Shown here piece by piece: positions 27,119-37,505 of a DNA stretch of 64,000 bases. The DNA comes from Sporosarcina sp. BP05 (GTDB taxonomy: Bacteria > Bacillota > Bacilli > Bacillales_A > Planococcaceae). The stretch covers positions 1 through 64,000 of the forward strand of contig NZ_JACFTD010000011.1 in NCBI RefSeq assembly GCF_014282005.1, given 5' to 3'. Every line of letters begins with the position of its first letter. Position 1 is the first letter of the stretch. The notes beneath the pieces are model-generated. The model did not search any database and was not told the DNA's origin. It worked only from the letters and a program-made list of their open reading frames with translations. The position numbers and the translations under genes were made by a program.

Positions 27119-27916
27119 TTACCAGCTTCGGCCTGCTCCGCCTCCACCGCCGGAACCACCGCCACCGAAACCACCAAAACCGCCGCCGGAACTGCCGCCA
27201 CTACTTCTGCCGCCAAAAGAACCAGGGAAGAAAATTGGCCCCCCACCGCGTCGTCCACCCGAACCGCCTCCTCCACGGCCTCCTCTATTACTGATAACAC
27301 GGAAGACAATGTAAATTATGATGAATAGAATGACGGGGAATGGAATACCGAAACCGCCATCATTTGAGTCGGAATCTATAGTTTTGACGTGCACAACCGC
27401 ACCATCCCAGCCATATTCAGCTGCGATTTCATTATAGAATGATTTATATGCTTCCATGATCGCCATGTCAGGCTGCTGCTTATTCAAATAAGGAACAGCT
27501 ACTTCATCCATTATACGTCCTACTTTTCCGTCCGGAAGGGCACCCTCTAATCCGTACCCGACCGATAGTTCGAAATGTCGTTTACCATCGGAGTTTTTCT
27601 CTGTTGTGACAACTAGCAAAGCTCCGTTATTTTTTTCCTTATTACCTAATTTAAATTCCCTGAGCTTCTCTACCGCATATTCCTCTACTGGCTCATCGCC
27701 TATGCTCGGGAGGATTAACACCGCAAGTTCCGCTGTCGTAGCATTATTTAATTGAATCCCATATTGCTCAAGTTCCTCTTTCTGTTCAGCGGACAACACA
27801 TTCGCAGTATCTTGAACGACCGGAACAGCAGCATCCGCCGAAAACACTGCTGAATTTAACGATGTAAAAACAATCAGACATGCCGTCACCAGTACGCGGA
27901 CAGCTTTTCTAATCAT
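27119..27916 (-). CDS. TPM-domain (YgcG-like) membrane protein
   Basis: The 265-residue protein has a signal peptide (VLVTACLIVFTSLNSAVFSADA), an extracytoplasmic TPM domain (~30-175: VQDTANVLSAEQKEEL, VGYGLEGALPDGKVGRIMD), one membrane helix (PFPVILFIIIYIVFRVI) and a Gly/Ser-rich tail (GGGFGGFGGGGSGGGGGAG). It overlaps the preceding LemA gene by 4 bases. The TPM/LemA pair is common and linked to envelope maintenance in Firmicutes, but the biochemical function is not established. Confidence 0.88.
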   Translation of the reverse strand: MIRKAVRVLVTACLIVFTSLNSAVFSADAAVPVVQDTANVLSAEQKEELEQYGIQLNNATTAELAVLILPSIGDEPVEEYAVEKLREFKLGNKEKNNGALLVVTTEKNSDGKRHFELSVGYGLEGALPDGKVGRIMDEVAVPYLNKQQPDMAIMEAYKSFYNEIAAEYGWDGAVVHVKTIDSDSNDGGFGIPFPVILFIIIYIVFRVISNRGGRGGGGSGGRRGGGPIFFPGSFGGRSSGGSSGGGFGGFGGGGSGGGGGAGRSW

Positions 27917-28491
27917 TCCTTACCATCCCCAAAATCGACATTTGGTACTTCATTTGCAGCTGCGTCGGCTTTAAAGTATTCTTTTTCATCATATCCAAAA
28001 ATGGATGCAACGATTTTTCCAGGGAATCTTTTCACTTTCCTATTGTAATTGGCAACTACATCGTTATAATCCTTACGTGCAACACCCAATCGATTTTCGG
28101 TCCCCGAAAGTTCATCCATTAATTGTCTGAAGTTCTCATTCGCCTTCAAATCAGGGTAGTTTTCAACGACTACGAGAAGACGGCTAAGCGCTCCGGATAA
28201 GTCAGCGTTTGCATCCGCTTGTTCCCCAGGCCCTTTTGCACCGGCCAATCTGGCACGAGAATCCGCAATATCACTGATAATCCCTTTTTCATGGCTTGCG
28301 AAGCCTTTTACCGTGCTTACCAAGTTAGGTATCAAATCAAGTCTCCGTTGTAGTTGATTTTCCACTTGTGCATACGCCAGGTCCACATCTTCTTCTAAAT
28401 TAACGAATTTGTTATAGCTTGGAACCAGTATCATAGCCAAAACTGCAAGTATAATTACGATTACCGCAATTGGTCCTAAAACTTTTTTCAT
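27913..28491 (-). CDS. lemA: LemA family protein
   Basis: A 192-residue protein with one N-terminal membrane helix (IAVIVIILAVLAMILVPSYN) and a helical extracytoplasmic domain with the family motifs DLAYAQVENQLQRRLDLIPN, VVENYPDLKANENF and ARKDYNDVVANYN. The start at 28491 follows gaggagtg. It is cotranscribed with the TPM gene. The role is unknown; the family is a membrane scaffold-like helical bundle. Confidence 0.93.
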   Translation of the reverse strand: MKKVLGPIAVIVIILAVLAMILVPSYNKFVNLEEDVDLAYAQVENQLQRRLDLIPNLVSTVKGFASHEKGIISDIADSRARLAGAKGPGEQADANADLSGALSRLLVVVENYPDLKANENFRQLMDELSGTENRLGVARKDYNDVVANYNRKVKRFPGKIVASIFGYDEKEYFKADAAANEVPNVDFGDGKE

Positions 28492-28628
28492 GTTAACACT
28501 CCTCACGAGTTAGTTACTTTCATTTACCCTCTCGAACACCGTGCCGAAACTTTTTCTACAGTAGTATATACAGTATGACGATTGAAAAGGTTTCATTTAT
28601 TCTGTGGCAACGTTTTTTTAGCCACAAA

Positions 28629-28661
28629 AAAACCGGCCTCCCATAGTGGAAAGCCGGCTTT
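28629..28661 (-). terminator. clpP terminator
   Basis: gccggcttt and aaaaccggc arms form a stem just after the clpP stop and are followed on the minus strand by a T-run. Confidence 0.8.
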
Positions 28662-28669
28662 CGTACAAC

Positions 28670-29290
28670 TTATTTAGATTCAGGTTTAGTTTTAGCTCCG
28701 TCTTTCATGTCACTGCGTGTAATAATATGGTCAATTAAACCATATTCTTTCGCACGTTCAGCTGTCATGAAATTGTCGCGGTCCGTATCTCTCGCAATTA
28801 CTTCAACTGATTGGCCAGTACGCTCAGCAAGAATCAAGTTAAGTTTTTCACGAGTGAAAAGGATATGTTTTGCAGCAATTTCAATTTCTGTTGCTTGCCC
28901 TTGTGCTCCACCCAATGGTTGGTGAATCATTACTTCTGCGTTAGGAAGCGCATAACGTTTCCCTTTAGTACCCGCCGCAAGTAGGAACGATCCCATAGAT
29001 GCAGCCATTCCCATACAGATTGTTTGGATTTCAGGTTTGATGAATTGCATTGTGTCAAAAATAGCCATTCCAGCAGTGACGCTTCCCCCGGGGCTATTAA
29101 TGTAGATTGAAATATCTTTATCCGGATCTTCTGCTTCCAAAAATAGGAGTTGAGCAACGATAGAGTTCGCAACGTCGTCATTGATTCCACTTCCAAGCAT
29201 GATAATACGGTCTTTCAATAGACGTGAATAGATGTCGTAAGCACGCTCACCGCGGCTAGTCTGTTCAATTACTGTAGGTATTAGATTCAT
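28670..29290 (-). CDS. clpP: ATP-dependent Clp protease proteolytic subunit
   Basis: The 206-residue serine protease forms a double-heptamer chamber and works with ClpX and ClpC; it also degrades tmRNA-tagged proteins. The catalytic triad is visible: Ser in [12 protein letters not shown] (~98), His in [10 protein letters not shown] (~123), Asp in RDTDRDNF (~172). The N-terminal [20 protein letters not shown] is typical. A CtsR box overlaps its promoter, so it is induced by heat and protein stress. Confidence 0.98.
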   Translation of the reverse strand: MNLIPTVIEQTSRGERAYDIYSRLLKDRIIMLGSGINDDVANSIVAQLLFLEAEDPDKDISIYINSPGGSVTAGMAIFDTMQFIKPEIQTICMGMAASMGSFLLAAGTKGKRYALPNAEVMIHQPLGGAQGQATEIEIAAKHILFTREKLNLILAERTGQSVEVIARDTDRDNFMTAERAKEYGLIDHIITRSDMKDGAKTKPESK

Positions 29291-29361
29291 TCTATTTCCT
29301 CCTTCAAGCTGGATAGTGTTGTCTACCTATTGAAACATAACTTCGTTTCAACTGTAACTTT

Positions 29362-29392
29362 ATCATACATAGTATGGTCAACGAAGGTCAAA
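29362..29392 (-). promoter_or_regulatory. clpP promoter with CtsR operator
   Basis: The minus strand has TTGACC (29386-29391), an 18-base spacer and TATGAT (29362-29367), a sigma-A promoter. The plus-strand ggtcaacgaaggtcaaa (29376-29392) is a direct repeat of GGTCAA(A), the CtsR heptad operator, covering the -35 box. This predicts repression by CtsR in unstressed cells. Confidence 0.85.
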
Positions 29393-29480
29393 TATAACGC
29401 TTTCAAAATAAGCATTGCATTCATTGAGCTACACTAGTATAATAAGTCTAGTCTGCTGCAAAAGTTAGCGGATTTGTAAC

Positions 29481-29552
29481 GCCCTCGTGGTGCAACGGAT
29501 AGCACGTAAGCCTCCGAAGCTTAAAATGTGAGTTCGATTCTCGCCGAGGGCA
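29481..29552 (+). tRNA. tRNA-Arg (anticodon CCG)
   Basis: Acceptor gccctcg pairs with cgagggc; D-arm gtgc/gcac; anticodon stem taagc/gctta with loop ctccgaa (anticodon CCG, reading CGG); T-arm gtgag ttcgatt ctcgc; discriminator A, CCA not encoded. It stands alone, with a terminator 28 bases after it. Confidence 0.95.
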
Positions 29553-29579
29553 TATCCCAGTATAAGGTTTATACTGTAA

Positions 29580-29614
29580 AATATTCATCTGCTTTTTACA
29601 AGCGGATGAATATT
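29580..29614 (+). terminator. tRNA-Arg terminator
   Basis: aatattcatctgctt pairs with aagcggatgaatatt (one G-T mismatch) around a 5-base loop, then a T-run. Confidence 0.9.
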
Positions 29615-29641
29615 TTTTTGCGTTTTTTTGGGGGGCTGTGA

Positions 29642-30046
29642 TAGTTTATAGACTCGCCATGCAGTTTGCCGAGTTGCCAGGACAGTTCACGACTATCCTC
29701 TCACAGTTTGCTGAAATGCCATGACAGTTCGACATTCCCCTCACAGTTTGCTGAAATGCCATGACAGTTCGACATTCCCCTCACAGTTTGCTGGGTTGCC
29801 ATGACAATTCACGACCTTGTCCTCACAGTTTGCCGAAATGCCATGACAGTTCGACCTTCTCCTCTCAGTTTGCCGAGTTGCCATGACAGTTCGACCTTCT
29901 CCTTACAGTTTGCTGGGTTGCCATGACAATTCACGACTTTCCCCTCACAGTTTGCTGAAATGCCATTACAGTTAGACCTTCCCATCACAGTTTGCCAAGT
30001 TGCCATGACAGTTCACGACTTTTCCCATATAGTTTGTTAAGTCGCC
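29642..30046. repeat. Tandem array of ~40-bp repeats
   Basis: About ten diverged units with core cagtttgc(t/c)ga(a/g)(a/t)tgccatgacagttc(ga), spaced 40-43 bases, between tRNA-Arg and the crh terminator. Units alternate between forms (gaaatgcc, gggttgcc, gagttgcc). No credible gene is encoded; a minus-strand frame with Asn-Cys repeats has no ribosome site and is a by-product. No matching cas genes and no constant spacer/repeat split, so it is not a CRISPR array. Confidence 0.9.
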
Positions 30047-30096
30047 TTGATTTTGGACCGCATCCCCATAACTTCAAACCCAATCTCCATAAAAAA

Positions 30097-30132
30097 ACCG
30101 TTACCGCTTGTCATTTGACAGCGCTAACGGTT
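30097..30132 (-). terminator. crh terminator
   Basis: aaccgtta-ccgct-tgtca and its complement form a long stem with a short ttt loop; the minus strand continues into a T-run. Confidence 0.85.
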
Positions 30133-30142
30133 AATCCTTTAT

Positions 30143-30400
30143 TTAATTGTCATTTTCAACAAGGGCAGCGAGCGATTCGAGAGCCTGTTCCTCGTCGCTT
30201 CCCTCCGCGATCAATGTGATTGTTGTGCCGCGCGCAATGGCTAGGCTCATTATCCCCATTATACTTTTAGCGTTTACTTGGCGTTCTTCTCTTTTCAAAA
30301 ATACGTCAGCCAAAAATCTATTTGCTTCTTGGACAAAAAGTGCTGCTTGCCGTGCTTGTAATCCTGATTTCAACTTCACTTCAACTATTCGTTCTGCCAT
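30143..30400 (-). CDS. crh: Catabolite repression HPr-like protein Crh
   Basis: The 85-residue HPr paralogue keeps the regulatory Ser46 region (NAKSIMGIMSL) phosphorylated by HprK, while the catalytic His15 of HPr is replaced by Gln (KSGLQARQAALF). It therefore cannot carry sugar phosphate and acts as a CcpA corepressor and metabolic signal. The residue after Arg17 is Gln where Pro is usual. It follows whiA in the conserved yvcI-rapZ-yvcK-whiA-crh cluster; hprK is in the same region at 39948. Confidence 0.95.
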   Translation of the reverse strand: MAERIVEVKLKSGLQARQAALFVQEANRFLADVFLKREERQVNAKSIMGIMSLAIARGTTITLIAEGSDEEQALESLAALVENDN

Positions 30401-30436
30401 GACAGTGCCAGCTCCTCTCTTGGTTCGACAGCGGAT

Positions 30437-31384
30437 TCACCGACTACCGATTCCCCCATTGCGAAGATTATCCGCAATTTCTTCGATTTTTCTTAAGCGA
30501 TGGTTCACACCGGATTTACTTACCATTCCGCCCGAAACCAGCTCTCCAAGTTCCTTCAACGTAATATCTTGATTGTCTACCCGAAGCCTTGCGATTTCTT
30601 GTAATCTATCTGGTAATTCAGCAAGTCCAATCGTACTTTCAATAAACTTTATATTTTCAACTTGGCGCTGTGCTGCACCAATTGTTTTATTCATATTCGC
30701 GGTTTCACAATTCACAAGCCTGTTCACACTATTTCGCATATCGCGTATGATTCGTACATCTTCAAACTTCATTAAAGACACATGCGCGCCGACAATACTA
30801 AGAAAGTCCGATATTTTTTCCGCTTCCTTTAAATAAGCAATATACCCTTTTTTCCGCTCAATAGACTTCGCGTTCAAATGATATTTGTTCATCAGATCGA
30901 CTAAGTCTTCACTATGTTCTTTATATATGGAAAAGATTTCAAGGTGATAGGAAGATGTTTCCGGGTTATTAACGGAACCCCCTGCCAGAAAAGCACCTCG
31001 TAAATAAGCGCGTTGACAACATCTCTTTTTTACCAATTCCTTTGAAATCTCATTTTTAAATTGAAATGTTCCTGTCAGAATTAGAAGTTCTTCCAGAAGG
31101 GCTTTTGCTCCGCTCCTAATTCGGCAAATGTAAACGTTGTTTTTTTTCAAGCGCATCTTTTTTCGAACAAGCAACTCTACTTTATAAGGATACAACCGTT
31201 TTAAATTCGTATAAAGGCGTCTTGCAATCGCAGCGTTTTCAGTTTGCACGTCCAGACTTAACTGTTTATTAGAAAAGGAAAGTGCACCATTCATCCTAAT
31301 GAACGCCGCTACCTCTGCCTTCGTACAACAGTCATCTGCTTCTATCTGTGTCATTTCCTTTTTTGTTTCTGAAGCAAAAGACAT
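30437..31384 (-). CDS. whiA: DNA-binding protein WhiA
   Basis: The 315-residue protein combines an N-terminal degenerate LAGLIDADG-like fold ([37 protein letters not shown]) and a C-terminal helix-turn-helix ([20 protein letters not shown]). In B. subtilis WhiA affects cell division and chromosome segregation. The start at 31384 follows aaaggggaaga; the longer ORF to 31435 runs into the upstream gene and is rejected. Confidence 0.96.
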   Translation of the reverse strand: MSFASETKKEMTQIEADDCCTKAEVAAFIRMNGALSFSNKQLSLDVQTENAAIARRLYTNLKRLYPYKVELLVRKKMRLKKNNVYICRIRSGAKALLEELLILTGTFQFKNEISKELVKKRCCQRAYLRGAFLAGGSVNNPETSSYHLEIFSIYKEHSEDLVDLMNKYHLNAKSIERKKGYIAYLKEAEKISDFLSIVGAHVSLMKFEDVRIIRDMRNSVNRLVNCETANMNKTIGAAQRQVENIKFIESTIGLAELPDRLQEIARLRVDNQDITLKELGELVSGGMVSKSGVNHRLRKIEEIADNLRNGGIGSR

Positions 31385-31409
31385 GATTCTTCCCCTTTCT
31401 CGGCGACGA

Positions 31410-32393
31410 TCACGTCTGTTCCGTTTTGTTTCCATTTTCCATATAATCTATGAGCCATTTAGCTACTTTCTCGGAATCATGTATGATAGTTCCATTTAAT
31501 AATAAGCAAATGTCTCTCACTACGATATTTGGTACAAGTTGTTGAAGCGTTTCCAAATCGTTTTCGACAGGCCAAGGCGGCCCCGTCCATTCTGTACCAC
31601 CCTGCAACGTAGAAAACTCTGTACCGTTCAATAAAACCGTATCGATAAAGGATTCACCCGCATGATCATACAATGCCTGCACATGCTCAGAGGCCGTATA
31701 GCGATATGTTTCTCCTGCTTGCGTCGTCAAGTTGTTAATATACACCTTTTTCGCCTTACATGACAAGACCGCTTTACGAATTGATTGGACAAGAAGTGCT
31801 GGCAAGATGCTCGTATATAAGCTACCTGGACCAATAATAATCAGGTCGGCAGAATTGATGGCTTCTATTGTTTCAGGTAACGGTTCAACTTCTTGTGGCG
31901 ATAAATACACTTTGCGAATTTTACGTCCGTAAACCGGAATTTTCGACTCACCAGTCACGATTGTACCGTCTTCGAGTTCTGCATGCAATGTGATGCGCTG
32001 ATTAGCGGCTGGTAATACTTTCCCTTTGATGTTCAACACCTTGCTCATTTGCTCGACTGCACGGGCGAAATCACCGGTGATATCCGTCATAGCAGCCAGC
32101 ATGAGATTGCCGAGTGAATGACCTTTCAAATCTTCCGAAGTAGCAAAGCGGTATTCAAACATCTCTTCGATTAATGGTTCAACATCTGAAAGCGCTGCCA
32201 TCACTTTGCGTATATCACCCGGAGGCGGAATGTCATATTCATCAAGAAGTCTGCCTGAACTGCCGCCATCATCCGCTACTGTGACTACTGCGGTTAAATC
32301 GACGGGATATTTTTTCAATCCGCGTAGTAATGTCGACAAACCTGTTCCGCCGCCTAACACAACGACTTTTTTCAAGTTCCCGGATTTCGGCAT
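31410..32393 (-). CDS. yvcK: YvcK family morphogenesis factor (gluconeogenesis protein)
   Basis: The 327-residue protein has the nucleotide-sugar binding start [17 protein letters not shown] and further family motifs ([57 protein letters not shown]). YvcK binds UDP-sugars and supports cell shape on gluconeogenic carbon. The start at 32393 follows gaaagga and lies just after the rapZ stop; a longer ORF reaches 32417 inside rapZ. Confidence 0.95.
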   Translation of the reverse strand: MPKSGNLKKVVVLGGGTGLSTLLRGLKKYPVDLTAVVTVADDGGSSGRLLDEYDIPPPGDIRKVMAALSDVEPLIEEMFEYRFATSEDLKGHSLGNLMLAAMTDITGDFARAVEQMSKVLNIKGKVLPAANQRITLHAELEDGTIVTGESKIPVYGRKIRKVYLSPQEVEPLPETIEAINSADLIIIGPGSLYTSILPALLVQSIRKAVLSCKAKKVYINNLTTQAGETYRYTASEHVQALYDHAGESFIDTVLLNGTEFSTLQGGTEWTGPPWPVENDLETLQQLVPNIVVRDICLLLNGTIIHDSEKVAKWLIDYMENGNKTEQT

Positions 32394-32397
32394 AGCG

Positions 32398-33288
32398 TCA
32401 ATCCTTTCTTTTTTCAATGTCCCTATGGGTTATTAGTGTCCGATACTCGTCTTTGAACCGGCTTCCGAAAAATTCAGCGAGTGTTACAGAGCGGTGTTGG
32501 CCTCCTGTACAGCCGAATGCAATTACAACTTGTGATTTTCCTTCATTTTTATATTGTGGAATTAAGAACTTGAATAAGTCCGTAAATTTTTCAATAAGGA
32601 TTTGTGTATCGTTCCATTTAAGTACATAGTCATAGACTTCTTTATCGAGTCCCGTCTTCGGTTTCAAATCCTCAATATAGAAAGGATTTGGTAGGAAACG
32701 AATGTCAAATACGACATCTGCATCAATGGGCATACCATGCTTAAAACCGAAAGAGAGGAAGTTCAGCGTAAAACCAAGATCATCCTTAGAGGAGAACTCA
32801 GACATTATTTTTTCTCTCAATGCCCTTGGTTTTAAACCTGAAGTGTTGAAAATTGAGCGTGCACGGCCTTTCATCTCGGACAATAACAAGCGCTCTTTCT
32901 TAATACCTGCTAAGGGCAATCCGCCCGCGGACAGTGGATGTGACCTTCGCGATTCCTTATAACGTCGAACAAGCGTCTCATCGTCTGCATCAAGGAATAA
33001 TATTCGTGACGAAACACCCTTCATATGCAACAAATCGTCCAGTGCCCCAATGAGCGAATCAAATAGGTCACCTCCACGCGTATCCATGACAGCGGCTATC
33101 CTGTTCATTTTATTTTCCGATTTCATCATCAAATTCAGAAACATAACTAATAGCTCCGGAGGCAAATTATCGATGCAATAAAACCCAAGATCTTCAAAGC
33201 TCTGCACTGCAACCGTCTTACCAGCGCCTGACATTCCAGTAATTATAACTATTTCAATATCACTGCTTGGCTTCCCTATTTCAGTCAT
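32398..33288 (-). CDS. rapZ: RapZ/YvcJ nucleotide-binding protein
   Basis: A 296-residue P-loop protein with Walker [35 protein letters not shown], and the C-terminal [13 protein letters not shown] block. In enteric bacteria RapZ is an adaptor for RNase E; in Bacillus YvcJ binds and hydrolyses GTP/ATP and affects competence. Its start overlaps the yvcI stop by 4 bases. Confidence 0.95.
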   Translation of the reverse strand: MTEIGKPSSDIEIVIITGMSGAGKTVAVQSFEDLGFYCIDNLPPELLVMFLNLMMKSENKMNRIAAVMDTRGGDLFDSLIGALDDLLHMKGVSSRILFLDADDETLVRRYKESRRSHPLSAGGLPLAGIKKERLLLSEMKGRARSIFNTSGLKPRALREKIMSEFSSKDDLGFTLNFLSFGFKHGMPIDADVVFDIRFLPNPFYIEDLKPKTGLDKEVYDYVLKWNDTQILIEKFTDLFKFLIPQYKNEGKSQVVIAFGCTGGQHRSVTLAEFFGSRFKDEYRTLITHRDIEKRKD

Positions 33289-33767
33289 TGTCCATCACCT
33301 TCCACTGAATATTGGATTTCCTCTTTCAATAATTTAAATTCTTCGGTGTAAAAAAACGTTCCATACTGTATCCCACTCTTGGAAACTGCAAATAGTAAAT
33401 TGGTCCGATCTCCTTCCGCCATTGGAAGTGTCGCTAGGCTTTCAACGGGATGCCATTCCAGCACTCCCTCAACTGTCGTTTCAAACGGTTTACCTATTAA
33501 GTCAAATGCAATGAATGTGTGGAGCATCCATTCATTTTTAACATTCTCTCCGGTTTCATCCATAATCATCATTGTGTAGACGGCTTTTAGCAGCGGATTA
33601 ATCGGTACAGCACCGGTTTCTTCAGTGAATTCTCTGACGGCCGTTTCGTAAATCGACTCACCGGTATCCATCTTTCCACCAGGTGCTACATACCAGCCAC
33701 GACGAGGTTTTTTTAACAATAATACATGATTGTCTTTTACTACTAGTAAATTTACGATTCTCTGCAT
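33285..33767 (-). CDS. yvcI: Nudix hydrolase YvcI
   Basis: The 160-residue protein carries the Nudix box [20 protein letters not shown] plus ETG (Gx5Ex7REUxEExG) near residues 31-53. It probably hydrolyses a nucleoside diphosphate derivative. Its position as first gene of the rapZ-yvcK-whiA-crh operon is conserved. The substrate is unknown. Confidence 0.93.
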   Translation of the reverse strand: MQRIVNLLVVKDNHVLLLKKPRRGWYVAPGGKMDTGESIYETAVREFTEETGAVPINPLLKAVYTMMIMDETGENVKNEWMLHTFIAFDLIGKPFETTVEGVLEWHPVESLATLPMAEGDRTNLLFAVSKSGIQYGTFFYTEEFKLLKEEIQYSVEGDGQ

Positions 33768-33831
33768 TTGTCTAACCCCACTTTTTATAAACGCATAGTA
33801 TCATTATACATCGAACCATTGTAAAACGACA

Positions 33832-33883
33832 AAAAAAAGGCAAACTACCGGATTAGACCGATAAATTGCCTTTCAAAATTTAT
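33832..33883 (-). terminator. trxB terminator
   Basis: aaaggcaa and ttgccttt arms enclose a second short pairing (ccgg/ccga region). On the minus strand a run of eight T follows. It separates trxB from the yvcI operon. Confidence 0.8.
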
Positions 33884-33974
33884 TTTATCAAAAGGGGGGT
33901 CAATTGATACTATTACTATACACCTTAGACATTGCATTACTGTTACAGCCACATTAAGGTTACATTAAAATCCA

Positions 33975-34973
<999 letters not shown>

Positions 34974-35000
34974 CTAAGTACCATTCAACTTTTCTGCTTA

Positions 35001-35374
35001 TAAAGAAAAGCGTAAGCGCCTTGGTAGACCCGACAAGCGCTGGAGGGCCTTAAGATAAAGGCGCACTTTGCCTTTAACTTAAGGACTGAAGCGACTCGAG
35101 GGGCTAGGCGCTCGAGCTAGACAATAAGAAAAGCGTAAGGCGCCGTTCAGCTCCGATAGGCATAAGACGGGCGGGCTAAGCGGCGTTCTTTGCCGAATAG
35201 CCTGACCGACTTATGTCCCGAGGAGTTGGCGGCTGAAGCTAGACACTAAAGAAAAGCGTAAGGCGCCGTCTTAGACGCGACAGGCATAAGTAATCCAGCG
35301 ACGTGGCGCTCTTTGCCACATAGCTGGATTACTTTCAAGGAACGCAGCTTAAGTACGCCACTTCCTGTAGTCCC
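35001..35374. repeat. Three tandem GC-rich intergenic repeats before trxB
   Basis: Copies at about 35001-35123, 35124-35246 and 35247-35374. The first matches the cttaag-type at 18849; the second is a variant with ggcgttctttgccgaatagc; the third shares ggcgctctttgccacatagc with 18544-18848 and is cut off where yvcD ends, so the repeat abuts the yvcD stop codon. Confidence 0.85.
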
Positions 35375-36895
35375 TTAGGCATCGAATTGTGGTAAATACT
35401 CAATCAATTCTCCGACATACTTTGTCAGCGTCGGAACTGATACACCGAATTCCTTTGCTATCGCTGTTTTGGTCACATCCGGATAACGGGATGACTGGAA
35501 CATATAATCCGCCGCGGCTGCAAGTGCCGCTGGATTTCTAAACAAATAAGTGCGACTTAATGCAGTCTCGCATAGGGTGAACCACATTTGAAACAGATGG
35601 GATGCTTGTTTATCGAGCGGACAATATTTGTTGTACAGTAAGTCCGTTGTTTCAAGTGCCCGCATAAATGACTTATCAAAGTTAGTTTCCGGCATGAACT
35701 CATAATCGAGGCCACTTGCCAGGAAAAGTCGCTCATAGTCACTCAGTTTTTCGACTTCAATATAAGATGGATGTGAGATGATTTCCTGTTTATGTCCTGA
35801 TTTTCCAAGAAGATAAAAACCAAACATCCTTTCACTTCTGTAGGTATTGGTGATTTTACTGAGTAAAAACTCCCTATCCTGCTCGAGTGAGTCAGACGTG
35901 ATAATCTCCTGGACATCTTTCCACGGCTCGTAACCAGCCTTCGAAGGATCTATTTCAACCAGTTTTGCATATGCGTCCCGCGCAACTTTTTCATGCCCAG
36001 AGAAATAAGCAGAATGGGACAGCCAGAAGTAATAGCCTGTATCCCCTTCAAACCCTCTTTTCTGAAGACTTCTGAGCCAATTATAGGCTTCTTTATGTCT
36101 GCCAATAAGCGCAAATGTTGCGCCGAGTTTATAGCGATTTTCAAATTGATACGGCTTAATTTTCACAAGTAAAGCAAGTAGGGACTCTAATTCCTCTTCC
36201 TTTTTTTCGTAATAATAAAAGACCGCCAGATTGCAAAGTGCATGGATATTTCCTTTATTACGATTTAAAACATCATGAAGTAACTTACTAGCCCGTTCGT
36301 TCTCCCCTATATAAAAATAGGCAAGCGCTAAATTGTTGTAAGCCGCCCAAAATTCCGGGTAATCTTCAATAATTGACTCAAGTAATTCCACAGCCGCCTT
36401 GAAATCACCCGACTCCATAAGTCGGCGTGCCTTTTCCTGTAAAAAGTACACTTCACCATCCGGCATTTCATCGTCATTAAATGACTCTTCCTGTTCTGCG
36501 AAATCAATGATTTCTATTGAATCATCAGCAAATGGGCCATCGGGATCAATTAATATATATTTTTCCGCATACATCTTCGCATCCCGTAGCATACCGAGAT
36601 GGGCGTGCACTTCCGCCAAATAGAATATAATTTCCTCTTCCGTAGGTGCGAGTGAGTTTGCGGTCATTAGCAGTTCATGCGCTTCCTCGAAACGGCCCTC
36701 TTCCATAACGAGCACACCGTATTCCATGAGGATTTTCCAATCTTCAGGGCTTAGCTCTGATGCTCTTTTCAAATACCGCTGCGCATCTTCAAAACGATCG
36801 CGTTGCATCGCCTGAATCGCCTTATTATAATAAAATTCACCGTCTGGAATGAACGAAATAATTTTTTCATCGTGCTTCTTACGTAGTTTATCCAA
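35375..36895 (-). CDS. yvcD: TPR protein with C-terminal helix-turn-helix (YvcD)
   Basis: The 506-residue protein is mostly TPR units (YYNKAIQAMQRDRFEDAQRY, AAYNNLALAYFYIGENERAS, IHALCNLAVFYYYEKKEEEL). The last ~45 residues read like a helix-turn-helix (VTKTAIAKEFGVSVPTLTKY). No membrane segment or signal. It is conserved beside trxB in Bacillus. Function is unknown; a scaffold that also contacts DNA is possible. Confidence 0.85.
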   Translation of the reverse strand: MDKLRKKHDEKIISFIPDGEFYYNKAIQAMQRDRFEDAQRYLKRASELSPEDWKILMEYGVLVMEEGRFEEAHELLMTANSLAPTEEEIIFYLAEVHAHLGMLRDAKMYAEKYILIDPDGPFADDSIEIIDFAEQEESFNDDEMPDGEVYFLQEKARRLMESGDFKAAVELLESIIEDYPEFWAAYNNLALAYFYIGENERASKLLHDVLNRNKGNIHALCNLAVFYYYEKKEEELESLLALLVKIKPYQFENRYKLGATFALIGRHKEAYNWLRSLQKRGFEGDTGYYFWLSHSAYFSGHEKVARDAYAKLVEIDPSKAGYEPWKDVQEIITSDSLEQDREFLLSKITNTYRSERMFGFYLLGKSGHKQEIISHPSYIEVEKLSDYERLFLASGLDYEFMPETNFDKSFMRALETTDLLYNKYCPLDKQASHLFQMWFTLCETALSRTYLFRNPAALAAAADYMFQSSRYPDVTKTAIAKEFGVSVPTLTKYVGELIEYLPQFDA

Positions 36896-36917
36896 TCATA
36901 TTCCCCCGAAAAAATAA

Positions 36918-36943
36918 GAAGGAACGCAAAGCACGTTCCTTCT
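36918..36943 (-). terminator. Terminator of the hprK-yvoF operon
   Basis: gaaggaacg and cgttccttc form a perfect 9-bp stem; on the minus strand it is followed by ttattttttc. It lies between yvoF and yvcD. Confidence 0.8.
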
Positions 36944-36980
36944 CGTATTGTCCCCCATTATACCATAAGATACATCAGCA

Positions 36981-37505
36981 CTATCTGTTTTCATCTTTTT
37001 GTTGTCGCTCAATCATCTGCTCTTGCGTAAAGATGATCTTAACCGGATTGCCACCAGCAAACACACCCGGTGGGATATCACGATTTACAAGGGAAGCGGC
37101 AGAAACAATCGCCCCATCGCCAATTTCTACTCCAGGAAGAATTGTCGTATTTGCTCCAATTAATACGTTCTTTCCAATAATGACATCTCCTATACGATAC
37201 TCATCTATTAAGTATTCATGCGCAAGGATTGTCGTATTGAAGCCAATAATTGAATTGTCGCCGACTTTTATCCGCTCCGGGAACATGACGTCAGGCATAA
37301 CCATTAGGGCGAAAGACGTCTTATTCCCGACTTCCATTTTCAAAAACGTACGGAACAAAAAGTTCTTCATCGGGATGAATGGTGTATACCTCGATAATTG
37401 GATAACAGCAAAGTTTTTTGCCACTTTCAAAAACGGGACCGTCTTGTAAATATGCCAAAGTGAGTTTGCTCCAACTTGTGCGGGATGCCTTTCAGTACGT
37501 CTCAA
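36981..37505 (-). CDS. yvoF: Hexapeptide-repeat acyltransferase (YvoF)
   Basis: The 174-residue protein has left-handed beta-helix repeats (VGDNSIIGFNTTILA, IGKNVLIGANTTILPGVEIG, GAIVSAASLVNRDIPPG, FAGGNPVKII), the fold of O-acetyltransferases of the LacA/Maa type. Substrate unknown. The start overlaps ppaX by 4 bases in the conserved hprK-lgt-yvoD-ppaX-yvoF operon. Confidence 0.92.
   Translation of the reverse strand: MRRTERHPAQVGANSLWHIYKTVPFLKVAKNFAVIQLSRYTPFIPMKNFLFRTFLKMEVGNKTSFALMVMPDVMFPERIKVGDNSIIGFNTTILAHEYLIDEYRIGDVIIGKNVLIGANTTILPGVEIGDGAIVSAASLVNRDIPPGVFAGGNPVKIIFTQEQMIERQQKDENR

Noticed and set aside
29809-30006. Minus-strand 65-residue ORF in the tandem repeat
   Set aside because: Its internal repeats merely follow the DNA repeat; no ribosome site, no independent support.
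29642-30046. CRISPR array
   Set aside because: Whole units repeat; there are no unique spacers and no cas genes in the window.
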